Both the position numbers and the translations under genes were made by a program. A DNA stretch of 9,309 bases from Granulicella sp. Lineage in GTDB: Bacteria; Acidobacteriota; Terriglobia; Terriglobales; Acidobacteriaceae. Shown one piece after another: positions 1 through 6,737 of this stretch (positions within the stretch are counted from its first letter, which is position 1; each line of letters begins with the position of its first letter). Where the stretch lies: assembly GCA_003133205.1 (NCBI GenBank), contig PKWK01000113.1, positions 1 to 9,309 on the forward strand, in the 5' to 3' direction. A model generated the notes under the pieces. That model did no database searches. It was not told where the DNA came from and saw only the letters and a program-made list of their open reading frames with translations.

Positions 1-1189
1 GCGAGGGAACTTCTCCGCCCTGAGCGTTGGGGTTGGGGACGCCTCCCTGCAACTCCGTACCGTGGCAGCCGACGCATCCGAAGCGCGCAAAGTCCTGCTT
101 GCCCGCCTCGATGGCAACGTCCTCGGGCTTCAATTCAGTCTTCCTCCCCGACAGGATCAGTTGCGCATCCGCAGGAGTGGCCGTCGTCATAAAGGCGAGA
201 AGAGCCTTGCGGGCATTCGTCTCAAGATCGTACTCGGGCATGGAACTTCCCGGATACACAAGCTGCGGATTGACCAGTTGCTCGTCGAGCCATTCGGGCG
301 AGTGGCGCTTAGTCACACCGAGCAGGTCGAGACCAGTCTTTGCTCCCACTCCGCCAACATTGTGGCAGGTGATGCAGTTCTTTTCGACGAAGAGTTCCCG
401 GCCATATTCAGGACTGGGGATCAAGCGCACGCTCGAATAATAGGTCCCCATGTCTTCGTTGGTAAGCGACAGCATGTAATAAGTAAGAGAACGCGCCTGC
501 TCGTTGGTAAAGTGAAAGTTGGGCATGGCCGAACCGGCAGAGACAGCGTTCGGAGCTAAGAAGTGTTTCTCAAGCCACTCCGGAGGCCGCAGACTCGCAC
601 CCTCTTCTGAAAGGTCGGGGCCGATGCTTCCGCCCACTCCGTTCAACTTGTGGCAGCCGCGGCAACCTTGGTTTTCGAAGAGATGCCGTCCCTCGGCCAA
701 CTCCGGCACGCCGGGTACATCGCCCTCTTTGTGGCATCGGCCGCAGGAAGCGCGGATGTAGTCCCTTGCGAGGAGCGGGGTTTGCCAGAACGCGACGTTG
801 CCGTGGGCGCTCTCTTTGTCGGTAGCAAGGCCCTGGCCGCCATGGCAGATGGTGCAGCCGAACTTGGAGGCGATGTGGGGTCCGAGTCCGTCATGATAGC
901 GGAACGGCTCCGGCGCATTCTTGAGGGTGGGGTCGTCCACGCCCAGGTGGCACGTGGTGCAGCGGTCCACGCGCTGCAAGCCCGTGAGCATTACCTGGTG
1001 GATCTCAGGCGGCGTGGCCAGAACGGCAGCCTTTGCTACGGCGTTCGGCTCTTGCTGCGCCTCAAGTTGCATAAAGTTGCGTTGATAAGTCTTCCACGAT
1101 GGCGTGCTGGCCTGCCACTCCGCCGCCAGGATAAGAGCCAGCGCAAGAATACTGAGGGCGAAGAAGGCTTGCTGGAGTCTGCGTTCCAT
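1..1189 (-). CDS. Membrane-anchored multiheme cytochrome c of the Rieske/cytochrome b complex (3' end outside the window)
   Basis: Reading from the ATG at 1189 gives 396 codons without a stop to the window edge, so the C-terminus is missing. Residues about 7-24 are one hydrophobic segment, a membrane anchor or uncleaved signal. Six heme c sites are visible: CTTCH (77-81), CTICH (112-116), CGRCH (149-153), CRGCH (176-180), CITCH (272-276) and CVGCH (372-376). The last three lie in class I-like cytochrome c repeats. Two of these have candidate distal methionines, M222 (SAMPNF) and M317 (SSMPEY). The first three are closer together and more like a small multiheme module. The start overlaps the cytochrome b stop by one base (TAATG), so translation is probably coupled. 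By position it should replace cytochrome c1 or f as electron acceptor from the Rieske protein; this is inference. A GGGGG run just upstream is only a weak ribosome site. Confidence 0.9.
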   Translation of the reverse strand, partial: MERRLQQAFFALSILALALILAAEWQASTPSWKTYQRNFMQLEAQQEPNAVAKAAVLATPPEIHQVMLTGLQRVDRCTTCHLGVDDPTLKNAPEPFRYHDGLGPHIASKFGCTICHGGQGLATDKESAHGNVAFWQTPLLARDYIRASCGRCHKEGDVPGVPELAEGRHLFENQGCRGCHKLNGVGGSIGPDLSEEGASLRPPEWLEKHFLAPNAVSAGSAMPNFHFTNEQARSLTYYMLSLTNEDMGTYYSSVRLIPSPEYGRELFVEKNCITCHNVGGVGAKTGLDLLGVTKRHSPEWLDEQLVNPQLVYPGSSMPEYDLETNARKALLAFMTTATPADAQLILSGRKTELKPEDVAIEAGKQDFARFGCVGCHGTELQGGVPNPNAQGGEVPS

Positions 1190-2475
1190 TACTCAACCCC
1201 CGCGGTGACATGCACCCATGGTGGAACAAACGCCCAGCCTGGCCCACGGAAGAAGGTTCCAATGATGATCAGTGCCAGGTTGGCGACAACGAAGAACGTG
1301 AATAGCCAGAGAACCCACTTGCGATCGGCGGGGCGCCGGCTGGGGTTTCTGTCGAGGTAAGGGATCAAAAGCAGCGCAAGCACCATGAGGGCCGGCGCTA
1401 CCACGCCGCCGAGTAATGCCGAGTGACTCACCAGTTCCTGCAGCCCCAGGAAATACCACGGGGCCTTGGCCGGATTGGGAGTCTTTGCGGGGTTGGCCAA
1501 TTGTTCCAGGGGCGCGTTGAAGTACAAGGAGATCATCATGATGGTGGTAACAGTTCCCATCAACACGACGGCCTCGCGAACGAAGGCATACGGGTAAGAG
1601 AAGACCGTATCTTCTTCCTCCTCGGGCGTAATTGTTTCGAAGATCGGCTTGCCGGTGACGACCTCCATCAGTCCGTAGGTCTTATCCTTCGACGCCGCTG
1701 TCGATACCAGCGGTGCGACTGCGGGCGGCGCGCCGATGGTGACCAGCGCCTCAGTCTTCTTGGGCTTCAGCTTCCAGACCGGCCGCGAGAGTCCGCCGTC
1801 TTTGCGGACCCGCCAGAAGTGAACGATGGTGAGCAGAATGATGAACGTCGGCAGCACTGCGACGTGGAGGACATAGAAGCGCAGCAGCGCAGCTTCTCCG
1901 ACGCTGTGGCCACCGAGCAGGAGTTCGCGCAGTTGCCCGCCGACCAGCGGAGCGTAACTGCCGATGTTGCTGCCCACCGTAATAGCCCAGTAGGCCAGTT
2001 GGTCCCACGGCAGCAAGTAACCCGTGAAGGACAGGCCCAGCGTCAGCAGCAACAGCACAACACCGACCACCCAGTTGAACTGACGCGGCTTCTTATAGGA
2101 GCCGGTGTAGAAGACTCGGCACATGTGCAGGAAGACGCAGACCACCATGCCATGCGCCGCCCAGCGATGCATATTCCGCAGGAAAGGCCCCATGAAGACG
2201 ACAAACTGGAGGTCTTTCATATCCTGATATGCCTGCGGCGGGTACGGCCGGTAGTAGCACATCAGCGCTATTCCGGTGGTCAGCAGGATGAGGAAGAGGA
2301 AGAAGGTGATGAAGCCCAGGTAGAACGAATGCCTGAACTTCATGTTCTCTTTCTTCACCTTGGCCGGGTGGATGTGCAGCCACACATTGAGAAAGACCAG
2401 TTCGGACTTTCCCTTGTCGGTGGAGAGCGGATCCCGCCGCACGATCGATTGCCATATATCGCGGATCAGATTCAT
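1189..2475 (-). CDS. Cytochrome b, fused b6/subunit IV type, of a Rieske/cytochrome b complex
   Basis: This 428-residue inner-membrane protein should carry two b hemes and oxidise quinol. The N-terminal part (to about residue 235) has four membrane segments near 50-74, 103-123, 134-155 and 198-222. Heme-ligand histidines are H103 and H117 in helix B, H204 and H219 in helix D. The spacings of 14 and 15 match cytochrome b6 rather than mitochondrial cytochrome b. The C-terminal part has three segments near 297-319, 354-373 and 388-407, like subunit IV. A polar linker (about 235-292) with an acidic run EEEED joins them. The PEWY motif of the quinol-oxidation site reads APWY at 338-341, so the catalytic Glu is absent. 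The Cys that binds the extra heme c in b6f appears to be Tyr here (helix A, FYLGFIT). The gene starts 2 bases after the Rieske stop and ends overlapping the multiheme cytochrome gene. Confidence 0.95.
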   Translation of the reverse strand: MNLIRDIWQSIVRRDPLSTDKGKSELVFLNVWLHIHPAKVKKENMKFRHSFYLGFITFFLFLILLTTGIALMCYYRPYPPQAYQDMKDLQFVVFMGPFLRNMHRWAAHGMVVCVFLHMCRVFYTGSYKKPRQFNWVVGVVLLLLTLGLSFTGYLLPWDQLAYWAITVGSNIGSYAPLVGGQLRELLLGGHSVGEAALLRFYVLHVAVLPTFIILLTIVHFWRVRKDGGLSRPVWKLKPKKTEALVTIGAPPAVAPLVSTAASKDKTYGLMEVVTGKPIFETITPEEEEDTVFSYPYAFVREAVVLMGTVTTIMMISLYFNAPLEQLANPAKTPNPAKAPWYFLGLQELVSHSALLGGVVAPALMVLALLLIPYLDRNPSRRPADRKWVLWLFTFFVVANLALIIIGTFFRGPGWAFVPPWVHVTAGVE

Positions 2476-2477
2476 CG

Positions 2478-2939
2478 TTACACCATGAGCCGGTAGTTAG
2501 GTGGCACCACTTTGTCTTTGTCGACGCGAAGCTTTCCATCGCGTGTCTGCGTCACTTCGAACCACTGCAACGCGCGCGGTGCCGGGCCATGCTGAACCGC
2601 GCCATCGGGGCCAAATACGCTGCCGTGACACGGGCAGTGGAAGCGATTGTCGCTCTGGAAGTGCGCGACCGTGCAGCCAAGATGCGTGCAGACGGCGCTG
2701 GCCACAGCGAATCCCTTGTCGCGATCGCGAAACACGAAGATCTTCTCCTCCACCAGAAACGTGGGAGGACCGAAGGGAAAGTCAGCGGGGTCGCCGATCT
2801 TGAACGCCTGCGGCGGCTCATAGAAGACGCTCGGCACCAGGAACCGCAGAACCGCCCCCAGGCTGACGCCTACCGCCGAAACCAGGGCACCCAGACCGAC
2901 CGTGCCCCAACTGAACTTGAAAAACGTCCTTCGATTCAT
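2478..2939 (-). CDS. Rieske [2Fe-2S] iron-sulfur protein, Tat-exported
   Basis: This 153-residue protein carries the Rieske cluster that takes the first electron from quinol and passes it to a c-type cytochrome. The N-terminus has a twin-arginine motif (NRRTFFK, residues 2-8) followed by a hydrophobic anchor at about 13-38, as in other Rieske proteins folded before export. Box I is CTHLGC (84-89) and box II is CPCHGS (102-107). By family rules the ligands are C84, H86, C102 and H105, and C89-C104 form the disulfide. Ser107 next to the cluster is kept, but the usual Tyr two residues later is Phe109. Ser and Tyr both raise the midpoint potential, so a somewhat lowered potential is expected. The ribosome site AAGGGAG overlaps the stop codon of the flavoprotein gene upstream. 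Cytochrome b follows 2 bases after its stop. Confidence 0.96.
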   Translation of the reverse strand: MNRRTFFKFSWGTVGLGALVSAVGVSLGAVLRFLVPSVFYEPPQAFKIGDPADFPFGPPTFLVEEKIFVFRDRDKGFAVASAVCTHLGCTVAHFQSDNRFHCPCHGSVFGPDGAVQHGPAPRALQWFEVTQTRDGKLRVDKDKVVPPNYRLMV

Positions 2940-2946
2940 TCCCTTG

Positions 2947-2953
2947 CTCCCTT
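2947..2953 (-). promoter_or_regulatory. Ribosome binding site of the Rieske gene, overlapping the upstream stop codon
   Basis: The minus strand reads TAAGGGAGCAAGGGAATG. The TAA that ends the flavoprotein gene (2954-2952) shares two bases with AAGGGAG, seven bases before the Rieske ATG. Ribosomes ending the first gene stop on the initiation site of the second, which suggests coupled synthesis of the two proteins. Confidence 0.7.
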
Positions 2954-4778
2954 ATTCAAAGACTTCCCGTTCCTGCTGTTCCAGGGATTCCATGGTGATG
3001 GCGTTGGTCGGACACCGATCGGCGCAAAGTCCGCAGCGAATGCATTTGTCTTCGTTCTTGATGATGGCCCCCGCTTGTCCAGCCTTGAGTTCCGCCGCGG
3101 GCACGCCGTAGCGATCTTGAATCAGTGCGTCGTAGCGTTCGTCTCCGCTCACCTGTACAAGGTCTACCAGGCGCAGGCAGTTCTCCGGGCATACGTCCAC
3201 GCAACCGGCGCACAGGATGCACTTCGATCCGTCGAAGATCGTGTTCACCTGGCAGTTGAGGCAGCGAAGCCCTTCAGCGCGGCCCTGTTCCTCGTCAAAG
3301 CCAAGTTCCACTTCGGCGATCCCGATCCGCCGGTTTGCCGCGAGCACGGGCATCTTCTGCCTCGGGATGCTGAGAAAGCCACGCGGCATGGCCCAGTTGG
3401 GCATGATGCGGAAGCGGCTGCGCACAGTCTTTTTGGTTTTGCCGCTGAGATACACGTGAATGGAGCGCGCCGCCCGGTGGCCATTCGCCACGGCTTCAAC
3501 GAGAACGCGCGGGCCGAAGGCCACATCGCCGCCGGCAAAGACGCCGGGAAGGGTGGTCGATAGGTCTGCATCGATCTTGAGAATTCCGCGCGGCGTTATC
3601 TGAACGCCCTCCTCTCCGCTTAGGAAAGACAGGTCGGCCTGCTGGCCGATGGCGAGGATCACGCTATTGCAGGGAATGATTTTTTCCTCGTCGCTGAAGG
3701 CGGGATTGAAGCGGCCATTCTCGTCGAAGACCGTGAGGCAGCGCCGAACCCTCAGGCCGGTGACGACTCCGTTCTCGCCCACAATCTCCTTAGGTCCCCA
3801 GCCGTTGTCCACCACGATGCCTTCCTGCTCGGCCTCGTCTACTTCACCCTTCCACGCCGGCATCTGCGCGCGGGATTCGAGGCTCACCATGTCCACTTCT
3901 TCGGCGCCGGCGCGCATCGCGAGGCGGGCCGCGTCGAGGGCTGGTTGCAGACTCTCGCCGGTTGCCTCCAGCGCTCCTTCATGCACGAGGCGGACTGCCG
4001 CGCGCGCAACGTCGATCGCGACGTTGCCGCCGCCGACCACCGCGACGCGCTTGCCCAATACGATCTCGAAGCCCAGGTTGACGTTGATCAGAAAGTCGAT
4101 GCCGTTGTAGACGCCCGCGAGATGCGCTCCGGGGATGTTCAACTCACGGCCCTTGTTGAGTCCTGTCGCCAACAGGACAGCGTCGAACTTCGATCGCAAG
4201 TCGGCGAAGGAGATGTCCCGTCCCACGGTCACGCGAGTATGCAGCGTGACGCCCATGGCGAGGATGTTGTCCACTTCCATCTTGATGATCTCCCGCGGGA
4301 GGCGGAACTGCGGGATGCCGAGATAGAGCATTCCGCCTGGGACCGGTGCGGACTCGAATACTTCGACGGTGTAGCCCAGGAGAGCCAGATCGTGCGCACA
4401 GGTGAGACCGCACACGCCCGCCCCCACAATGGCGATGCGCTTGTCGCGCTTCGGAGCTGGGGGCAACTTCTTTCGTGCCGGATCGTGACCCGTGCCCAGG
4501 TTGTGCCGATCGGTGGCGTAGCGCTTCAACGCGCAGATAGCGATGGGCTCGTCGATCTTGCCGCGACGGCAGGCGTCTTCGCAGGGATGCGCGCAGATTC
4601 GTCCCAGCACGTATGCGAAAGGATTGGGCGCGCGAGCCAGAAGATACGCTTCCTCATCTTTGGATATCCCGATGGCCTGCACATAGCGTCCACATTCTGT
4701 GTGGATCGGGCAGGCGGAACGACACGGAATATTCTTGTCGAAATACTCCTCGTCCGGGACGGTGATGGAATAGCTCAT
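2952..4778 (-). CDS. GltD-like FAD/NAD(P)-dependent oxidoreductase with N- and C-terminal iron-sulfur sites
   Basis: This 608-residue soluble flavoprotein belongs to the glutamate synthase small subunit / NfnB / dihydropyrimidine dehydrogenase superfamily. The N-terminal iron-sulfur domain has C19, C23, C29, C62, C66, C70 and C82. An FAD-binding dinucleotide fold starts at 115 (IAIVGAGVCG), with the family motif PGGMLYLGIPQFRLP near 147-161. The NAD(P)H fold starts at 245 (VAVVGGGNVA). GGDVAFGP at 417-424 is the second FAD contact. The C-terminus adds a ferredoxin domain with two [4Fe-4S] motifs, C520/C523/C526/C530 and C579/C582/C585/C589, plus an extra CLNC at 506-509. No signal peptide is seen, so it should act in the cytoplasm. 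No glutamate synthase large subunit is nearby; the next genes are Rieske and cytochrome b. It is therefore probably the NAD(P)H module of that complex, passing electrons to or from quinone. Where YRR is typical of NADPH-using relatives this protein has SLE (299-301), favouring NAD(H). Confidence 0.93.
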   Translation of the reverse strand: MSYSITVPDEEYFDKNIPCRSACPIHTECGRYVQAIGISKDEEAYLLARAPNPFAYVLGRICAHPCEDACRRGKIDEPIAICALKRYATDRHNLGTGHDPARKKLPPAPKRDKRIAIVGAGVCGLTCAHDLALLGYTVEVFESAPVPGGMLYLGIPQFRLPREIIKMEVDNILAMGVTLHTRVTVGRDISFADLRSKFDAVLLATGLNKGRELNIPGAHLAGVYNGIDFLINVNLGFEIVLGKRVAVVGGGNVAIDVARAAVRLVHEGALEATGESLQPALDAARLAMRAGAEEVDMVSLESRAQMPAWKGEVDEAEQEGIVVDNGWGPKEIVGENGVVTGLRVRRCLTVFDENGRFNPAFSDEEKIIPCNSVILAIGQQADLSFLSGEEGVQITPRGILKIDADLSTTLPGVFAGGDVAFGPRVLVEAVANGHRAARSIHVYLSGKTKKTVRSRFRIMPNWAMPRGFLSIPRQKMPVLAANRRIGIAEVELGFDEEQGRAEGLRCLNCQVNTIFDGSKCILCAGCVDVCPENCLRLVDLVQVSGDERYDALIQDRYGVPAAELKAGQAGAIIKNEDKCIRCGLCADRCPTNAITMESLEQQEREVFE

Positions 4779-4851
4779 TCGATTCCCACTCTGCGAAATT
4801 GAAGCTTCTGTAGTCCTAAGCCTGTTGCCAAACGCAACTGCTTCCTTGAAG

Positions 4852-4892
4852 CCACCCCCCGGCGAGCGAGCCTGACGCTCACCGGGGTGTGG
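4852..4892 (-). promoter_or_regulatory. Strong imperfect hairpin between the small cytochrome and flavoprotein genes
   Basis: The arms 4852-4868 and 4876-4892 are complementary over 17 positions with two non-Watson-Crick positions, around a 7-base loop (4869-4875). It begins 31 bases after the stop codon of the small cytochrome c gene and ends 73 bases before the flavoprotein start. No T-run follows on the minus strand, so it is not a classical intrinsic terminator. It may be an attenuator, an RNA processing or stability element, or a dispersed repeat. The rest of this 145-base gap (4779-4923) holds only a 5-bp stem at 4824-4838 and no convincing promoter. Confidence 0.55.
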
Positions 4893-4923
4893 GACAACGC
4901 CACTCGAGGCCCGAGTGAACGCT

Positions 4924-5331
4924 CTAGTGCTGAGCCGCCTTCAGCTTCTCGATCTCTTCATCGCTCAGCGACTTAAAGAACGCGGACGGATTCTTGTCCT
5001 TACGGTTTGCCTGGTCATAGGCGACGAACTCGAAGATCGTCTTGCCCTGGCTTTCGCCGATGCCGGAGTTCGGCTTGTGCATCATCCGCTTCACATAGCG
5101 TTCCCACTCATCTTTGGTCATGGTGGTGTTGATGGGGCGCGCAATGGTGTGACACTTGGCGCACTTTTCCGTGAACACCTTGTACCCCTGCTGCTGCGCC
5201 GGCGGGTAAGCTGACACATCGATTTTGGCGGGTCCCTTGTCCTGCGGGAGGGCTACGTTGCTGGTTTGCGCCATGAGAATCAGGGGAATGGAAAGCCCGG
5301 CGAACGCTACGATTGCAAGTGCTTTATGCAT
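4924..5331 (-). CDS. Small secreted monoheme cytochrome c
   Basis: The 135-residue product has a signal peptide (residues 1-21, hydrophobic core AIVAFAGLSIPLILM, cleavage after MAQ or nearby) and a single heme site CAKCH at 57-61. A pair of methionines (M83, M84) in KRMMHKP is a plausible source of the distal ligand. The helix DEWERYVKRMM and the C-terminal LSDEEIEKL helix fit a compact class I-like domain of about 110 mature residues. It should be a soluble periplasmic shuttle between the outer-membrane porin-cytochrome encoded just upstream and the inner-membrane complex encoded downstream; that role is inferred from gene order. The ATG at 5331 is chosen because AAGGAG lies six bases before it and a signal peptide follows directly. 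An upstream in-frame start would bury the signal behind about 38 residues that overlap the preceding gene. Confidence 0.92.
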   Translation of the reverse strand: MHKALAIVAFAGLSIPLILMAQTSNVALPQDKGPAKIDVSAYPPAQQQGYKVFTEKCAKCHTIARPINTTMTKDEWERYVKRMMHKPNSGIGESQGKTIFEFVAYDQANRKDKNPSAFFKSLSDEEIEKLKAAQH

Positions 5332-5337
5332 TTCTGT

Positions 5338-5343
5338 CTCCTT
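5338..5343 (-). promoter_or_regulatory. Ribosome binding site of the small cytochrome gene, overlapping the upstream stop codon
   Basis: The minus strand reads TAAGGAGACAGAAATG: the TAA of the porin-cytochrome gene (5344-5342) shares bases with AAGGAG, six bases before the ATG at 5331. This fixes the start of the small cytochrome and suggests translational coupling with the outer-membrane protein. Confidence 0.75.
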
Positions 5344-6682
5344 ACCACATGAATCGAACATCGAATTTGAACTGCTTGTCGGTGGTGCCCACGAGAGCGA
5401 GCGGGTCGCCGTCGTGTTCCTGCGTGTAGGCCGCGCGGGCCACAACGTTGCCCAGATCGGTGAGCGCGTGTTCGCCGCCGACGCTCCAGGACCGCGTATG
5501 CATTGTTGGTTGCGGGGCTATGGTCTGGGTCGATCGATCGACACGCGCCATCAGAACCGTGCCCGTCTTGATGTAGTAGTCCGCCTCTCCGCGGTAGGTG
5601 TTCGCGATGTAGTGCGTAAGCGGCCCGTTCTGCATCCACTGCCAGTCATCCTCGCTGCGGATGTAGCCTCCGAGGAGATCCAGCTTGTCGAAGAACAGGT
5701 AGTTGCCGAAAGCGCCGGTCCGCCACAGGGTCGGGCGATAGGTGAACTCATTTTCCATGCCTGCATTCTGTACCTGGTCCTTTGACCCCCGGTACATCAT
5801 CACAGTCACGCCGCCATCGGGCCCAAACCAGTAATCAGCGTCTGCCCACATGTCTTTGGAGTTCTTGGTTGAGCTGCCGAGAATCTCGCTGCCGTCCGCA
5901 TTGAGTCCATTGGTCACTTTCGCCGAGACGGCAAAGACACGCTTGAAATAGGGCGAGGCCCACGTATATCCCACATCGACCCCAACCGGATGCTGATCGA
6001 GCGAGAAGTTGATGGGATCGACGTTGGAGAGTGTGAAGGCAGGGTCGGCGAAGAGGTTGTAGAACATGGCTGCCCGTGTTCCCTCGCCCTCCTGCATATG
6101 AATCTCGCCGCCCTTGATGAAGTAGCTGCTGTTGGCGCGGCCGCCGGTGTACACGCCAAACCCTTGCTCAAGACCGCTCCCTCCATCCTGGTAAAGCTCA
6201 TAGTGGACGAAGTAGGAAAAGCCCGTGTCGGGGATAGTGCTGGCTGAGAACAGCGCTGCTTCGTCCAGATTGAAGCTGGAACAGGAGGAACTCTGCTGTG
6301 TGCCGTCAATGCCGCTGTTGCAGGATGAGGCAGGAGAGGCGGAGGTGGTATTGCCAGCGTCCGCCACCGTCTTGTCGACGGTGAAACTGCCCTGCATCAC
6401 CAATGCAAGAGCGTTCGTGAGGTTAAACTTGATATCCTTATCCAACTCAGTGATTTTCGGCGCTGGCTTGGTTCCGTCCATCTCATCCGGGGGCATGCGG
6501 TAGCCGAGACGCTTGAACATATAGCCGTTCTTGTTCAGCGCTGGCGGAATGGTATGGCAGGCGTAGCACTTGACTCCATATTTCCGGGCGAACGCCGGAA
6601 TCGCGTGCGCTTGTTGTGGCATTAACAGTACAAAGCCAAACAACACCAGACTTGCTCTTACGACTGTGTTCCAGAGTTTCAT
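5342..6682 (-). CDS. Outer-membrane beta-barrel with an N-terminal monoheme c domain (Cyc2-like porin-cytochrome)
   Basis: The 446-residue protein has a signal peptide (cleavage after AHA, about residue 27) followed at once by AFARKYGVKCYACH. The heme site is CYACH at 39-43, then a PALNKNGYMFKRLGY stretch. The remaining 370 or so residues show alternating polar/hydrophobic strands rich in Tyr, Phe, Trp and Gly. The chain ends in FDVRFMW, an aromatic C-terminus typical of outer-membrane barrels. One heme fused to a barrel of about 450 residues is the architecture of Cyc2, the outer-membrane cytochrome of iron oxidisers. The FAR-x-x-G-x-x-C-x-x-C-H context also resembles it, but I cannot align it here, and other porin-cytochromes share such an N-terminus. 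C121 and C134 flank a Ser/Gly-rich stretch and could close a loop. The ATG at 6682 is preferred: AGGAG lies nine bases upstream and the signal peptide follows; an earlier in-frame start would run into the regulator gene. Confidence 0.85.
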   Translation of the reverse strand: MKLWNTVVRASLVLFGFVLLMPQQAHAIPAFARKYGVKCYACHTIPPALNKNGYMFKRLGYRMPPDEMDGTKPAPKITELDKDIKFNLTNALALVMQGSFTVDKTVADAGNTTSASPASSCNSGIDGTQQSSSCSSFNLDEAALFSASTIPDTGFSYFVHYELYQDGGSGLEQGFGVYTGGRANSSYFIKGGEIHMQEGEGTRAAMFYNLFADPAFTLSNVDPINFSLDQHPVGVDVGYTWASPYFKRVFAVSAKVTNGLNADGSEILGSSTKNSKDMWADADYWFGPDGGVTVMMYRGSKDQVQNAGMENEFTYRPTLWRTGAFGNYLFFDKLDLLGGYIRSEDDWQWMQNGPLTHYIANTYRGEADYYIKTGTVLMARVDRSTQTIAPQPTMHTRSWSVGGEHALTDLGNVVARAAYTQEHDGDPLALVGTTDKQFKFDVRFMW

Positions 6683-6708
6683 GTGCGGGAGCTCCTGCCA
6701 CCCTGTTA

Positions 6709-6724
6709 GGCACATGCCAGACCA
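6709..6724 (-). promoter_or_regulatory. Weak candidate sigma54 (-24/-12) promoter for the electron-transfer operon
   Basis: The minus strand reads TGGTCTGGCATGTGCC. The invariant GG and GC are separated by exactly 10 bases, with a T before GG and TGC at the -12 side. Several consensus positions are missing (CAC after TGG, the first T of TTGC). Predicted transcription would start just before the AGGAG ribosome site, giving a very short leader. Support is mainly contextual: the gene immediately upstream encodes a sigma54-type activator. Confidence 0.28.
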
Positions 6725-6737
6725 AAGTGCAGGGCCT

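Noticed and set aside
1423..3563. Long plus-strand open frames (1423-2496 and 2589-3563)
   Set aside because: They are antisense to cytochrome b, Rieske and the flavoprotein, whose motifs are unmistakable. The plus-strand products show no domains and have the biased composition of shadow frames in GC-rich DNA.
2952..4778. Annotation of the flavoprotein as glutamate synthase small subunit (gltD)
   Set aside because: The superfamily match is real, but there is no large subunit gene, a C-terminal two-cluster ferredoxin domain is added, and the operon context is respiratory.
4806..4823. TGGCA-containing stretch before the flavoprotein gene as a sigma54 promoter
   Set aside because: The -24 half looks good, but the bases at the required GC position read AG, so the essential -12 element is missing.
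4824..4838. Small inverted repeat GTTGC-N5-GCAAC
   Set aside because: Five base pairs in GC-rich DNA is expected by chance, and nothing else marks it as a site.
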